Source: a virus. From it: a stretch of 29,328 nt of DNA. The position numbers and the translations under genes are program-made. A model generated the notes under the pieces. The model saw only the letters and a program-made list of their open reading frames with translations, ran no database searches and was not told where the DNA came from. The stretch lies in the IMG/VR virus record IMGVR_UViG_3300042397_001345, positions 1 to 29,328 of that record; one strand, 5' to 3'. Positions 19,521 through 28,469 of the stretch are shown one piece after another (within the stretch, counting starts at the first letter, position 1; each line of letters opens with the position of its first letter).

Positions 19521-22457
19521 ACTAAAGGTCTCTGCGTCATCACTGCTACTCACGATTGTGATGCCATTCGTCGTGTGTGTGTATATGATGTAGACCACTC
19601 CGAGGCGCCAGTAGCAGGCGATTTCATCATCCGACACATTGCCTGTCACGACGGTAGAAGCAGCTGTAATAACGTTACCCATCGGGTCACGCTTGACTCG
19701 GTCAATGTTGCTCGACGATGTGCGGAAAAAGATGTATTCCATTCCGTTTGGCGACACGCAGACAGTGCCATGTGTGCCGGTTCCGATTGTAGTTGCCACG
19801 CTGACTGTGTTCCCTTCGTCCTCGGTTGTGTACCGCTTGATGGTCCCGCTTGTGTCGTCCACGATGATGATGAGCGCCATCGAACCGCTGTTCTTCTGAT
19901 ACGCCAGCGACAGACATTCGGCGTTCGTGATCGGGGTCGTGACCTCATCCCAGTTGGTCCCGTTGTGCGCCCTGGCGTGATACAGCTTGACACCGCCACC
20001 AGATGTCACGACGCCATACGTCGCTTGCTGTGCCGGACTGACGTCAGCCGCCGTGCAGTTCCCCGACAGCACCTCTGTGCGAAACACTGCGCGCTGTCGC
20101 TTCGCGCTATACATCGGATTCACACCGACCGAGTTTAGACTCTCGATGATGCTGTGATTGGCTTTGCCGAGTCCAAACGGTGAGCCTGTCTGGTAGTTGC
20201 CCAGCGCATCGAAGGTCGAGTCAGTGCCTCGAGATGATGAGTCACTTGAGAGTTGAAGCGTCACGGTCCCAGATGTCGCCGGATCTCCAGCTGTGTCCAG
20301 GACAATCCCGTGCGCTGGCCCTCGAAGAATGGCCCCGAATGGCAGATACAAAGCACTGTCCGTGCCACCATTGACATCGAACGGGTCATACAGATCGGGA
20401 ATAAAGTCGCCGTTTATTGAGTCGAACAGCGTCTGTGCTGTGATGGTGCCGGTCGCGATCTCGAAGCCATACGCGAAGTCTGTTCCGGTTGTGGCGTTCG
20501 GTGTTGCGAGGATTCCGCCACCATATAACCACGTGGAGATACCAGTGCCACCATTTAGGAAACAGTCCCTCAGTGGAGGCTGTGAGACGCTACAGGTACC
20601 ACTGCCCGGGTACGCCACGGAGTTCGTCGCGGTCCAGCCAGGATGCCGGACAATCGAATCATCGGAGGTATTGATTTGTCCGACAAGGTCCACGATAGTC
20701 AGCGGTGTGACACTGTAGCTCGTGACGCCAGTCGAGCCACCGACGGTCTTTTGCCATCGATAGTCGCTCTCTTCTTCGTGCCTGCCATCGTTGTTCTGTT
20801 GCCAGAAGCGCCTCGAATAGTAATACGTCGTGGTGTCGACTTCGGCGACGATGGCAGGTGTGATGCGCTCGTGTTCGTAACCGAGGCCAGATGGAACATA
20901 ATGCGAGTTCGTGAATCCGTTGACCGTGTCCTGCTTGAGTGTCGTGGTGCCGAGGTCAATCGCGCCTGTAGCGATGCGTAGACGCTGGCATGACGTGATG
21001 CCCCAGTAAGCCGAGTCTACGCTCTCTGAGCCAGCGTACGAACTGCTAGCGGTATTCTTCCTCGGATAGGGATTGTCCTTGCCATCGGTGAGTGGAAGTG
21101 CAGAGACAGACCACGCATCCGGACTGCACAGGTCGATGGTCACCGTCTGATACGACGTAGTCGCAGCTGTGACGTTCCATGTCTTCGTGTTGCCATGGTA
21201 GTCAGTGATGACGAATGTTCCAGCGACTGAGGTCCCGCTTTGCGCCTTGATCTGGATGTCCAGATAGCGATATCCCGACATGCCTTCGTATGGCGCGAAC
21301 AGTCGGTCGTTACCTGTTCCGGCAATGCTTCGTGTCGTGGCATATGCCAGACTCCAGCCGTTGAACCTAAAGCCACGGAACATGCACCGCGTCTCTGTAT
21401 TTGCTTCACCGACAGCTGTAAGTGATGCACCAGTGATGGCACACGAGATGCTCGCCGGAACATCATCGAGCGACGTGGTCAGCGTGTTCGACCCGTAGTC
21501 AGGATCCGTCAAGACCGTCGTGGTCGCATAGTCCACGAAGGTATCTGACCCCGACATCGAGCCTGTTCCAGTTATCGCCCTGGAGGAACCGTCGAAGCCA
21601 GTCACGGTCACGGTGAGTGAGTCTGGGTACGATGTCGACCACGCCCTTGTGCGACCAATGACAGCTACACTGCGATCTAGACACGAGCTCGTGCTGATGG
21701 TGGCACTGGCCGTTGAAACAATGCCGAAGCCGTCAGTCGTTCCCAGGACACTCAGACTCCACTCCGTGGCGCTTTGTGCATGGAAGGTGTGAGCATGCGT
21801 GATGTCATGAACTGCGACAGCGTTTACCTTCACCAGTGACACCGCGAAGTCATGACGTACGTCACCGGAACTGAATCCATTTGCACTCAGGATCGCGGTG
21901 TAGTCTGCTGTTCGCCTCGATGTCGCAGCTGCGGACACGCTGACTGATCCGCCATTCGCGGTGATACTACAGGCCGCCGTTGCACCACTCGTGGTCATCT
22001 CATACCAGCGATACGCAGTCTGTGGAGGGAACACTGTCGGCGCCACACTCGAGCTGTAGGCTGTCTCAGTGACATCCCAGAGCTTATCTGTCGACACCGA
22101 TGCTGTGAATGTGCCAGCACATGTCACACTCACATCTTTGTATGTCGTGGCGCCGGTTTCACTTCCAGACGCGAGCACCACGTATCCGCTGTTCGTCGAT
22201 CCGTGTCCGTTGTTTACCGCTAGGTTCGCACGAAGTTCCCACGTCCATGCCGAACCAGGTGATGGTGCATTGACCGTTGAAACAATAGCAAGTGAACCAA
22301 GAAAACCTAGATGTCCGCCGAACGAAAAGTCTGTGAAGTGCGTGTCGTAGTCAGGCTCGAGAGGTTGCGTCGCGAATGGATTCCAGATGCGTTCTGTGAC
22401 GTTTTGCGTATGCGACATCGTGAGCGTCGATGTTCGTGTCCCGTCGATGTAGGCCAC
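19518..22457 (-). CDS. Large beta-rich tail fibre / tip protein
   Basis: This 979-residue protein starts at GTG 22457, overlapping the hub stop (TAGTG). It is almost entirely Ser/Thr/Gly-rich beta sequence with no enzyme motif I can defend. The N-terminal ~330 residues contain two similar stretches (GFLGSLAIVSTVNAP and DGFGIVSTASAT), encoded with a shared 13-base DNA segment, hinting at duplicated domains. The last ~200 residues show BNR/propeller-like units (MALIIIVDDTSGTIKRYTTEDEGN, NGMEYIFFRTSSSNIDRV, VVYIIYTHTTNGITIVSSSDDAETF), where the S-x-D-x-G/A-x-T/F end is typical of Asp-box repeats. Position after the hub and before lysis suggests receptor binding. Confidence 0.75.
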   Translation of the reverse strand: MAYIDGTRTSTLTMSHTQNVTERIWNPFATQPLEPDYDTHFTDFSFGGHLGFLGSLAIVSTVNAPSPGSAWTWELRANLAVNNGHGSTNSGYVVLASGSETGATTYKDVSVTCAGTFTASVSTDKLWDVTETAYSSSVAPTVFPPQTAYRWYEMTTSGATAACSITANGGSVSVSAAATSRRTADYTAILSANGFSSGDVRHDFAVSLVKVNAVAVHDITHAHTFHAQSATEWSLSVLGTTDGFGIVSTASATISTSSCLDRSVAVIGRTRAWSTSYPDSLTVTVTGFDGSSRAITGTGSMSGSDTFVDYATTTVLTDPDYGSNTLTTSLDDVPASISCAITGASLTAVGEANTETRCMFRGFRFNGWSLAYATTRSIAGTGNDRLFAPYEGMSGYRYLDIQIKAQSGTSVAGTFVITDYHGNTKTWNVTAATTSYQTVTIDLCSPDAWSVSALPLTDGKDNPYPRKNTASSSYAGSESVDSAYWGITSCQRLRIATGAIDLGTTTLKQDTVNGFTNSHYVPSGLGYEHERITPAIVAEVDTTTYYYSRRFWQQNNDGRHEEESDYRWQKTVGGSTGVTSYSVTPLTIVDLVGQINTSDDSIVRHPGWTATNSVAYPGSGTCSVSQPPLRDCFLNGGTGISTWLYGGGILATPNATTGTDFAYGFEIATGTITAQTLFDSINGDFIPDLYDPFDVNGGTDSALYLPFGAILRGPAHGIVLDTAGDPATSGTVTLQLSSDSSSRGTDSTFDALGNYQTGSPFGLGKANHSIIESLNSVGVNPMYSAKRQRAVFRTEVLSGNCTAADVSPAQQATYGVVTSGGGVKLYHARAHNGTNWDEVTTPITNAECLSLAYQKNSGSMALIIIVDDTSGTIKRYTTEDEGNTVSVATTIGTGTHGTVCVSPNGMEYIFFRTSSSNIDRVKRDPMGNVITAASTVVTGNVSDDEIACYWRLGVVYIIYTHTTNGITIVSSSDDAETFS

Positions 22458-24691
22458 TATTCGCTACCGTCATTCAGGTATAGACCCCGGTACACAGCAC
22501 GTCGAAACTGTTTCACGCCAGCCTCGACCACGAACTCGATCGTCGGAATCGCGATGATGCGATAGACACCCTTGATGGTCACTCCGTCAGGCTGCATGAT
22601 GGTCACCACGTCACGGACCCAGAGAGGTCTATTGTCGTTGCTTAAGACAAGAAAGTCACTCTCCCACTCGATCAGGATTCGACCTGTCATGAGTCGGTCT
22701 TTGAGGACGAGCATAGCCTCATAAGCCACAGAACTCGATGTGATGCTCGGATCACTGAGGATGTATGGCACAGGTCGGCCACGCCAGTTGTATGGCCTTG
22801 ACGCAGGAGCAGTGCCAGCAGTCTGACTCGCATCGTCAGCATCATAGGAATAGATCAGGTCGCCATTGCGCGGATCCTGTCCAATGACTGTGATCTGATT
22901 GCACTCTGGAGACTCATAATGACCGGTCATCTTCCGGACCACGCGCTTCTGTTGAAGAGCCGCAGTGACGCCAGCAGCAGCTGCGGCAGGGACACTCTGG
23001 TACAAAGTCATGACGCTGACCGATGAGAGGTCTAAAGGAGCCGACCACTGGTATTTGTAGCCACTCGATGTCGGAGACCATCCCGTGATGAAGGTCGCGG
23101 CGTAGTCGGTTTTAAGTTTGCCAATCATCGAAGCGATCGTGTCACCACGCTGAGGGACAAAGTTTGAATACCCGCGAGCTATGTCTGGACTGCGAGAAAT
23201 ATTGATTCCGACCGAGTCGTTATAAAGCAGGTAAGTTGCCGGAGGATATCCAGCCATCGTCATCATGTCACCGATGGCGTTTTGTGCTGTGTACCCGTCG
23301 TAGAGGATTCCGTCCTGGAAGTAATACAGCTCAAAGTCTCGTGAACGATCCTGTCCTTCAAACTGTAACGTCGAGAACTTTAGACTCGTATCACCCTGCT
23401 CATACTGAATCTGCGGAGGCGCCAGTGTCCCGCGAAAGATATCGGTGTAGACAGCTGGGTCAGCGCTGTTCGAGATAGCGACACGTATCGGACGGTCGCC
23501 TGTGATCTGCGGCTGTGCCACTCCAGCATCGAGGAGTTTCTGGCGCCTGGCGCTCATCTTTAGAGTGGTGCGCGAAGTCTCATCAACACTCAATACCAAA
23601 TTATCGATGTACTGTGTGATGTCGACTGGACCATTGTATGTCGATGTTGCAGCTGGTGTGCTGCTGGCCATTGCCGCAGAGACACCATAGGTCTGCGTGT
23701 ATGGACTCGGAGTCGTGATGGTCACCTTGATCCGCAGATTCTGAATGATGCCATCTGGCGTGTACGCAGAAAAACCATCGGTTACAGCGACGGCTGTAGT
23801 GACAGTCCCTGCGGATGTTCCAACGACATCACCCCACAACTGCGGGACGAATGTCGCACCAACCGGAGGTGGATATCGGAGCGTGATGTTTTTGGAGTAA
23901 AAGATTCCAGTCGTCTCATATGCGACAGGCGCGATCTGCACTGTCGGTCGACCATATGGAACCTTCCAGGCGAAACTTCCAGACGGAAGGATGACGTTCC
24001 CCTCGACGTCATTCAAGTCCTCAAACATATGGCAGAAGTTAGCACCGAAGGTCGAGGTCACCAGCACCTCACGACGCTTGAGCGGGATAATCAAAAGGCT
24101 GACCTGTCGCTGACCGACAGCACTGGCAGTGGTTACAGCTCGACCAGGATTCTTGTTCGTGTCGCTTTGATCATAGACACCTTTTTGTATGCCATTCTTG
24201 TAAACGATGCATGAGCCGTCGCCACGGAAAACCATCTCCACTGTCGATGCGGATCCATAGCCCCACTGCACTCGAAGGAATGGTAATGAACTTTTATCGA
24301 CCCAGTTTGGGACGTACGCGGAAATGTACCATCCTTGGTTGGCAACATACGACGCAGTCGTTTTGACATACTCCGCATTCGCAGTGCCGAGCGTCGTCGC
24401 TGTCAGGTAATAATCACCCGCCGCATTGATCTCCATCTGCTTCCACACAGACCCCGTCACGAGCGTGTAGGCGCTTCGTGGCACTCTCGCATAGAGTCCG
24501 CTGTAATTGCTAGACCATGCTTCGGTGACAGGGAGAGGTGCTGGCATCGCCGTGTTCGTCACACTGTCAAACCAGCCGGTAGAGTTCGCACGGTCCCATG
24601 AAGTTCCGTCGGCACCAACACACACGCGCCCTAAGCCAGGACGTGGCTCCGGACAGTCGACCTCGACTTTTATCGGCCAGTTTGTAGCCAT
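22457..24691 (-). CDS. Tail hub / baseplate-like protein with N-terminal lectin-like region
   Basis: This 744-residue protein starts at ATG 24691, immediately after the tape measure stop. Residues ~60-250 read like a concanavalin/LamG-type jelly roll (YYLTATTLGTANAEYVKT, LPFLRVQWGYGSASTVEMVFRGDG, CIVYKNGIQKG). From ~330 on, stretches such as GPVDITQYIDNLVLSVDETSRTTLKM, YTDIFRGTLAPPQIQYEQGDTSLKFSTLQFEGQDRSR and GYTAQNAIGDMMTMAGYP match hub proteins of the gp27/Tal kind. The C-terminal part (ILIEWESDFLVLSNDNRPLWVRDVVTIMQPDGV) continues this. It presumably closes the tail tip and carries the fibre made by the next gene. Confidence 0.75.
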   Translation of the reverse strand: MATNWPIKVEVDCPEPRPGLGRVCVGADGTSWDRANSTGWFDSVTNTAMPAPLPVTEAWSSNYSGLYARVPRSAYTLVTGSVWKQMEINAAGDYYLTATTLGTANAEYVKTTASYVANQGWYISAYVPNWVDKSSLPFLRVQWGYGSASTVEMVFRGDGSCIVYKNGIQKGVYDQSDTNKNPGRAVTTASAVGQRQVSLLIIPLKRREVLVTSTFGANFCHMFEDLNDVEGNVILPSGSFAWKVPYGRPTVQIAPVAYETTGIFYSKNITLRYPPPVGATFVPQLWGDVVGTSAGTVTTAVAVTDGFSAYTPDGIIQNLRIKVTITTPSPYTQTYGVSAAMASSTPAATSTYNGPVDITQYIDNLVLSVDETSRTTLKMSARRQKLLDAGVAQPQITGDRPIRVAISNSADPAVYTDIFRGTLAPPQIQYEQGDTSLKFSTLQFEGQDRSRDFELYYFQDGILYDGYTAQNAIGDMMTMAGYPPATYLLYNDSVGINISRSPDIARGYSNFVPQRGDTIASMIGKLKTDYAATFITGWSPTSSGYKYQWSAPLDLSSVSVMTLYQSVPAAAAAGVTAALQQKRVVRKMTGHYESPECNQITVIGQDPRNGDLIYSYDADDASQTAGTAPASRPYNWRGRPVPYILSDPSITSSSVAYEAMLVLKDRLMTGRILIEWESDFLVLSNDNRPLWVRDVVTIMQPDGVTIKGVYRIIAIPTIEFVVEAGVKQFRRAVYRGLYLNDGSE

Positions 24692-26248
24692 CTAGATTCT
24701 TCTCATTTCAGTGACCAGGTTCTGACGTCCCTGCTGGATCATCATCTTCCGCATCGCGCGCTCGAGGTCCGTAGAAGCCGGGATGAGTGTCTGCGGGATG
24801 ATACCGACGCCACCAGTGTTCGTCGCGTTGTTCCCTGCATTGAGTTCGGCAGCTGTCACACCGATTGCGCCCAGGCGTCCGCCACCGAATGTCTGTTTTC
24901 GAAGGTCAAGCAGATCTCGAGTGCTTCCGGTGTTCTTCGCGATCTCATAGAGATGACCTTCCATCGACTTCGCCATGTCCACGAATGCGGCCTGCATCCT
25001 CGCCGCATATGCCGCTATGTCGACCATTGTATTGATCAGGCCACCGCCCTTGCCTTCGGTAGACTTTGCTGCAGCAGCAGCTGCTTCGGCTGCTTTGCCT
25101 ATTGTTGGTTTTGTATCTGGAGGCGAAAGTGCTGTGGTGCCTCCAGTCTTCTCGCCGCTTTGCTCCATACTGTCAAAAATGGCATTCATTCCATAGATAG
25201 CGGCACCAGCAGCTACAACACCAGCGAGAACCTTTGCGATACCAGCAGGACCGGCCAGTGCATTGACCAATGCCTCACCCGCCGCTATTAACTTAAGGCC
25301 GTTTGCCAGCTGCTTCATGACTTTGACTAGGGTAATGATGCCATTGACAATCTGGACTGCAGTGATGGCAGCCAGTGTCGCAGCGATACCCATAAGGATT
25401 GTCTGTGCAGCCGAACCATTGACCTTGACAGAGTCAAAGAACTTTGTGATATCTTCAAGACCTTTTGTAATGGCTGGCGTCACAAGGGCCAAACCTGCAC
25501 CGAAGATATCACCGACCTTGACCTTGAGTTGTTCAAACGAATCGACGATGGTTGCCATCTGCGAATTTGTATTCTTCGCCATGCGCTCCGTCATACCGCC
25601 GTACTTCTTGTCAATGACGCGAAACAATGCGTCGAGTGTTTCTGACGCACTCGAGATCAAGGTTCCGTTTTTGTCGAACGTGATTCCTTCGCCAGCAAAA
25701 TCCTTTTTGGATAAGCCGAACATCGAGAGAGTTTCGGAGTCTGGCATGATGCCTTGATTCAATTTGCCCATCATGTTGACGAGCGACTTGAGATGCTCTT
25801 CGTCAGCACCGAATGCCGCGCCAAGATCCGCGAGTTTCGGGAGTGCCTTCTGCGCGTTCAAACCCATCGCCTGCAAACCGACTGCGGCGTTCGCGAGCTG
25901 CTTTGTGGTGAAGGGTGAAGGACCGGCGACTTCGCGAACCTTCGCCATGACCTTCGCTGCTTCGGCTGCGGATCCTGTAACGACTTCAAGTCGTGTGGCT
26001 AGTTCCTGAGCTTCTCCGCTTGCAGTGAGTGCAGACTTCCCAAATGCGATCAGGCCACCCATGGCACCGAGTGTGGCTCCAAGTTTTCCAAGCTTTGACA
26101 GCTGGTCGCCATAACTCACAGCCGAAGATTTACTATGGTCTAAAGCATCAGCTGTCGACTTTGCTTCAGCCTTGACGTTCTTCAGCCCCTGGACTGCATC
26201 GCCAGCGCCTGAAACTTTGAATACAATGTCGAAGATGCCAAGCGCCAT
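24692..26248 (-). CDS. Tape measure protein
   Basis: This 518-residue protein starts at ATG 26248, sharing one base with the stop of the frameshift extension (TAATG). The N-terminal half has the tape-measure pattern: KLGKLGATLGAMGGLIAFGKSAL, EAQELATRLEVVTGSAAEAAKVMAKV, FTTKQLANAAVGLQAMGL and NMMGKLNQG. Hydrophobic segments follow (TILMGIAATLAAITAVQIV, AKVLAGVVAAGAAIYGMNAIF), then Ala-rich and helical parts. At the usual ~0.15 nm per residue the tail would be about 75-80 nm, a short siphovirus tail. No lytic domain is visible. Confidence 0.92.
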   Translation of the reverse strand: MALGIFDIVFKVSGAGDAVQGLKNVKAEAKSTADALDHSKSSAVSYGDQLSKLGKLGATLGAMGGLIAFGKSALTASGEAQELATRLEVVTGSAAEAAKVMAKVREVAGPSPFTTKQLANAAVGLQAMGLNAQKALPKLADLGAAFGADEEHLKSLVNMMGKLNQGIMPDSETLSMFGLSKKDFAGEGITFDKNGTLISSASETLDALFRVIDKKYGGMTERMAKNTNSQMATIVDSFEQLKVKVGDIFGAGLALVTPAITKGLEDITKFFDSVKVNGSAAQTILMGIAATLAAITAVQIVNGIITLVKVMKQLANGLKLIAAGEALVNALAGPAGIAKVLAGVVAAGAAIYGMNAIFDSMEQSGEKTGGTTALSPPDTKPTIGKAAEAAAAAAKSTEGKGGGLINTMVDIAAYAARMQAAFVDMAKSMEGHLYEIAKNTGSTRDLLDLRKQTFGGGRLGAIGVTAAELNAGNNATNTGGVGIIPQTLIPASTDLERAMRKMMIQQGRQNLVTEMRRI

Positions 26249-26801
26249 TAGAGTGTCCTTTTAGCCATGACCGACATGACGGCCTTGACAATTTCCACGA
26301 TCTGATTGTCCCAGACTTCAGCCGCCCATGCGACTTCAGCGAACTCGTCCAGGCTGAAATCGGTCTCACGGGGATGGCGCTTCAAATGCCGCACACTTGT
26401 GTACAGTATCGTCTGCGCCACCCCGCTTAGTCGTTTGGGACTTCGTCTACCGCCGCTGCAAAGTCAATCGGAAACGCTTTGGCGAACTCAGCCACGACAT
26501 AGAGGTATATGTCAGACCGGTCTCGAGCGAGCTGCGCGAAGCGCCTTCCAGGATTGATTTCACCATCGCCAGGCTGAATCACATAACACCGTGCCATGAT
26601 CATGAGGATTTGCAGCATCTGTGCTGGGAACTCAGGGTATGCAATCTTTAACATCTTCTCAACTTCGGGCCGAGGAAACAGATCGGATGCCTTTGGTTCG
26701 CGGAAAACGATTTGACCTGGCGTTCCGATGAACCGCTCGATGTCGACTACGAGATTCGGTCGACCCTCTAGTTTGGGAATGTTGTCAAAGATTGAACTCA
26801 A
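26248..26801 (-). CDS. Tail assembly chaperone, -1 frameshift product (gpGT-like)
   Basis: A -1 slip at the heptamer C CCA AAC (26433-26439), two codons before the end of the short form, leads into an open frame of 61 codons. It begins RLSGVAQTILYTSVRHLKRH and ends VEIVKAVMSVMAKRTL, with its stop overlapping the tape measure start. The fusion would be 184 residues: the first 123 of the short form plus 61. This matches the G/GT arrangement of lambda and most siphoviruses, where the T part binds the tail tube protein while the G part coats the tape measure. The extension is an acidic-then-basic helical sequence with no start codon of its own that would explain it otherwise. Confidence 0.85.
26370..26439 (-). 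promoter_or_regulatory. Programmed -1 frameshift signal
   Basis: The slippery heptamer CCCAAAC (26433-26439) is in the zero frame as C CCA AAC. Eight bases further on begins a stem: GGGGTGGCGC (26415-26424) pairs with GCGCCATCCCC (26370-26380) with one bulged base and a 34-base loop. The zero-frame stop TAA (26427-26429) lies in the spacer. Heptamer, spacing and stem all fit a stimulated -1 frameshift. Confidence 0.85.
26427..26801 (-). CDS. Tail assembly chaperone, short form (gpG-like)
   Basis: This 124-residue protein is read from TTG 26801, one base after the tail tube stop, with AGGATC upstream. An ATG at 26840 would overlap the tail tube gene by 38 bases. The protein is a helical, acidic type: SSIFDNIPKLEGRPNLVVDIERF, then FREPKASDLFPRPEVEKMLKIAYPEF and FAQLARDRSDIYLYVVAEFAKAFP. 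No enzyme motif is present. It ends VDEVPND just after the slippery site. Its place between tail tube and tape measure, together with the frameshift extension, identifies it as the chaperone that keeps the tape measure extended during tail assembly. Confidence 0.85.
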   Translation of the reverse strand: MSSIFDNIPKLEGRPNLVVDIERFIGTPGQIVFREPKASDLFPRPEVEKMLKIAYPEFPAQMLQILMIMARCYVIQPGDGEINPGRRFAQLARDRSDIYLYVVAEFAKAFPIDFAAAVDEVPND

Positions 26802-26802
26802 G

Positions 26803-27255
26803 TTATGATCCTGACAGACCAGTGATTCCGGACACGCCAAGCTTGATGGTCGCGGTTTCGGTCTGTGTTTCTTCCGGAGTCAGGGACAGCCCTGCTTCAG
26901 TAACCATACCAAAATACTTGACCACGTTGCCAGCAACGGAACCTGCACCATCGAGGTCGACATCAATCTCACACCCGAATCCAACTTTCGACGCGAACAG
27001 AGGACCAGTGGTGTTGTCGATGTACAGCTCGAGGTTGACTGTTCCTGCCTGTGTCGTCGGAAGTGATGCCTCATAGACCGCGCACAATGCTGTCGCATTA
27101 ACCATGTTCTGTGTGATAGTTGCGCTGAAGCTCTTAGCCAGACACTGGACCGAAGTCGCAGTCGTGGTCGGAAGCGCGATTGTGTCACCAGTCAATGCGG
27201 CAGCAGTGAAAGTGACGGTAAGTGTTACATCTTTAGCGAGAAGCGGACGGGCCAT
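26803..27255 (-). CDS. Major tail (tube) protein
   Basis: This 150-residue beta-rich protein starts at ATG 27255 with AGAGG upstream. It is small and Thr/Ala-rich, with alternating strands (VTLTVTFTAAALTG, SVQCLAKSFSATITQNMVN, AGTVNLELYIDN, NVVKYFGMVTEAGLSLTPEETQTETATIKLGVSG). This fits the tail-tube beta-sandwich whose hexamers stack around the tape measure. It shows no decoration domain. Identification rests mainly on order: tail terminator before it, frameshifted chaperone and tape measure after it. Confidence 0.82.
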   Translation of the reverse strand: MARPLLAKDVTLTVTFTAAALTGDTIALPTTTATSVQCLAKSFSATITQNMVNATALCAVYEASLPTTQAGTVNLELYIDNTTGPLFASKVGFGCEIDVDLDGAGSVAGNVVKYFGMVTEAGLSLTPEETQTETATIKLGVSGITGLSGS

Positions 27256-27257
27256 AG

Positions 27258-27740
27258 TTATACCTCTGGTGTTATTGTGGCAACGTAAATCTGAGCGATG
27301 CCATTATCGACGCGACCATCCTGCGACACGTCGACAGATGAACTGACGGATGCGCGATTCAGGAAAAAGACAGGAGTCGTCGAGTTTACTGTCTGTCGGT
27401 TTAGTAGTGTATCGATTCGGTCCACGACGGCCTTGATGCGCGCCATCGAGACAGCACCAGACTGCGTGTCCCAGCACCACACCTGGTGCACGGAACTGGT
27501 GAGGATTCGACCGCCACACATGGCTGTGGTATCGTCCTGGCCAGCGTCAGTGTGACGTACCACGATGTATGGAACCTGTGGCTGTCGGAGGCTGATCGGG
27601 TCCTTTTCCGGAGCGAGGTACAAATAGATACCTTGCTGGTACGAAGGCGATCGGTTGTCTACCGCCAGCAGTCCCTGAAGCGTTGCATCAGCTGTGAGTG
27701 TGTCATAGATCCACTCATCCACGACTAAGGATTCAACCAT
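27258..27740 (-). CDS. Tail terminator / tail completion protein
   Basis: This 160-residue protein starts at ATG 27740, overlapping the gp10-like gene by 8 bases. An N-terminal helix (VVDEWIYDTLTADATLQGLLA) is followed by strands (GIYLYLAPEKDP, VPYIVVRHTDAG, VHQVWCWDTQSG) and a helix (MARIKAVVDRIDTLLN), then a final strand (IAQIYVATITPEV). This layout is typical of the DUF3168/gpU-like tail terminators that cap the tube at the head-proximal end. No other function is suggested. Location between neck gp10-like and tube genes is canonical. Confidence 0.75.
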   Translation of the reverse strand: MVESLVVDEWIYDTLTADATLQGLLAVDNRSPSYQQGIYLYLAPEKDPISLRQPQVPYIVVRHTDAGQDDTTAMCGGRILTSSVHQVWCWDTQSGAVSMARIKAVVDRIDTLLNRQTVNSTTPVFFLNRASVSSSVDVSQDGRVDNGIAQIYVATITPEV

Positions 27741-28116
27741 TGAAGTACTTCCTCACTACACCCTGGAACACACTCCATGCCTTCGTGCTGGCAGGTATTG
27801 CGAACGGTCGATTCTTTTGGAACTCGAGAATCTTGCCGTAAGGCGCCGCGATGGAGATCACATATTCGTAATCGTTAACTTTGCCAATCGTGATCGAAGT
27901 CCGCAGGAATCCAGTTCGCACAGCCGGTGCTTGTCCTGGCGCTGATGCTTGATAGACTGTCCCGCCGACCTTATAGCGTCGTCCTGACTTTGCGCCTGTC
28001 ATCAGCGCGATCATGCCAGTGTACGAAGCGCTCACTGCATTCTGGAGAAATACAGCCAGCATGCGAAAACGGACCTCCGCGTCATCGAAGCCGGACAGGT
28101 CGACCTTGACGGTCAC
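27733..28116 (-). CDS. HK97 gp10-like neck / tail completion protein
   Basis: This 127-residue protein starts at GTG 28116, overlapping the previous stop by GTGA. The HK97 gp10 pattern is recognisable: a helical start (FDDAEVRFRMLAVFLQNAVSASYTG), SGRRYKVGGTVYQASAPGQAPAVRTGFLRTSITI, VISIAAPYGKILEF and a closing RPFAIPASTKAWSVFQGVVRKYF. The APGxxPAxxTGxLRxSI and PYGKxLEF elements are the best markers. Members sit between head closure and tail terminator and help build the neck. Confidence 0.88.
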   Translation of the reverse strand: MTVKVDLSGFDDAEVRFRMLAVFLQNAVSASYTGMIALMTGAKSGRRYKVGGTVYQASAPGQAPAVRTGFLRTSITIGKVNDYEYVISIAAPYGKILEFQKNRPFAIPASTKAWSVFQGVVRKYFNG

Positions 28117-28469
28117 GGTGCTAGGACCTCGATGAGCAGTGGACCGAAGCGTCGCACGGTAGTCGAGACGGTGAAGGACAAAGTCAAGCGAATCACAGCT
28201 GCTGTTGGATATGCAGCCGGGTTCAGGATCGTCACAATGCCCTGTGAGGACAGAGACTTCGTGAGTGTGGCTGTTCCTGTCACGAAGGAGTACGCGACGC
28301 CTGTGGCCGCATTCGTGTATGTCGCCGCAAGAGTGCCTGTCGTGATGTCAATCGGAGACCCGTTGTCATCGACCAGGCGCACCACGTACGTGTGCCAGTC
28401 TCCGGTCCAGGCCGCGATTTGCGTGACCTGTTCGGGATCTTCGGTGATCTGTAAAATGTTTACGCTCAT
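28113..28469 (-). CDS. Beta-rich appendage-associated protein
   Basis: This 118-residue protein starts at ATG 28469, overlapping the appendage gene stop by ATGA. It reads as one beta-sandwich: EQVTQIAAWTGDWHTYVVRLVDDNGSPIDITTGTLAATYTN, then SSQGIVTILNP, AAVIRLTLSFTV and FGPLLIEVLAP. The end resembles the C-terminus of the preceding protein (DTQIFGPLRLYVRP), and both contain a '(D/N)-x-N-G-x-x-I-D-I-T' strand-turn, so the two may share a domain by duplication. BppU-like N-terminal domains have a similar look. It is likely a structural partner of the appendage. Confidence 0.65.
   Translation of the reverse strand: MSVNILQITEDPEQVTQIAAWTGDWHTYVVRLVDDNGSPIDITTGTLAATYTNAATGVAYSFVTGTATLTKSLSSQGIVTILNPAAYPTAAVIRLTLSFTVSTTVRRFGPLLIEVLAP

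Noticed and set aside
26166-26369. Separate minus-strand frame of 67 codons between chaperone and tape measure
   Set aside because: It uses a GTG with no ribosome site and overlaps the tape measure start. The -1 extension of the chaperone explains this stretch much better.
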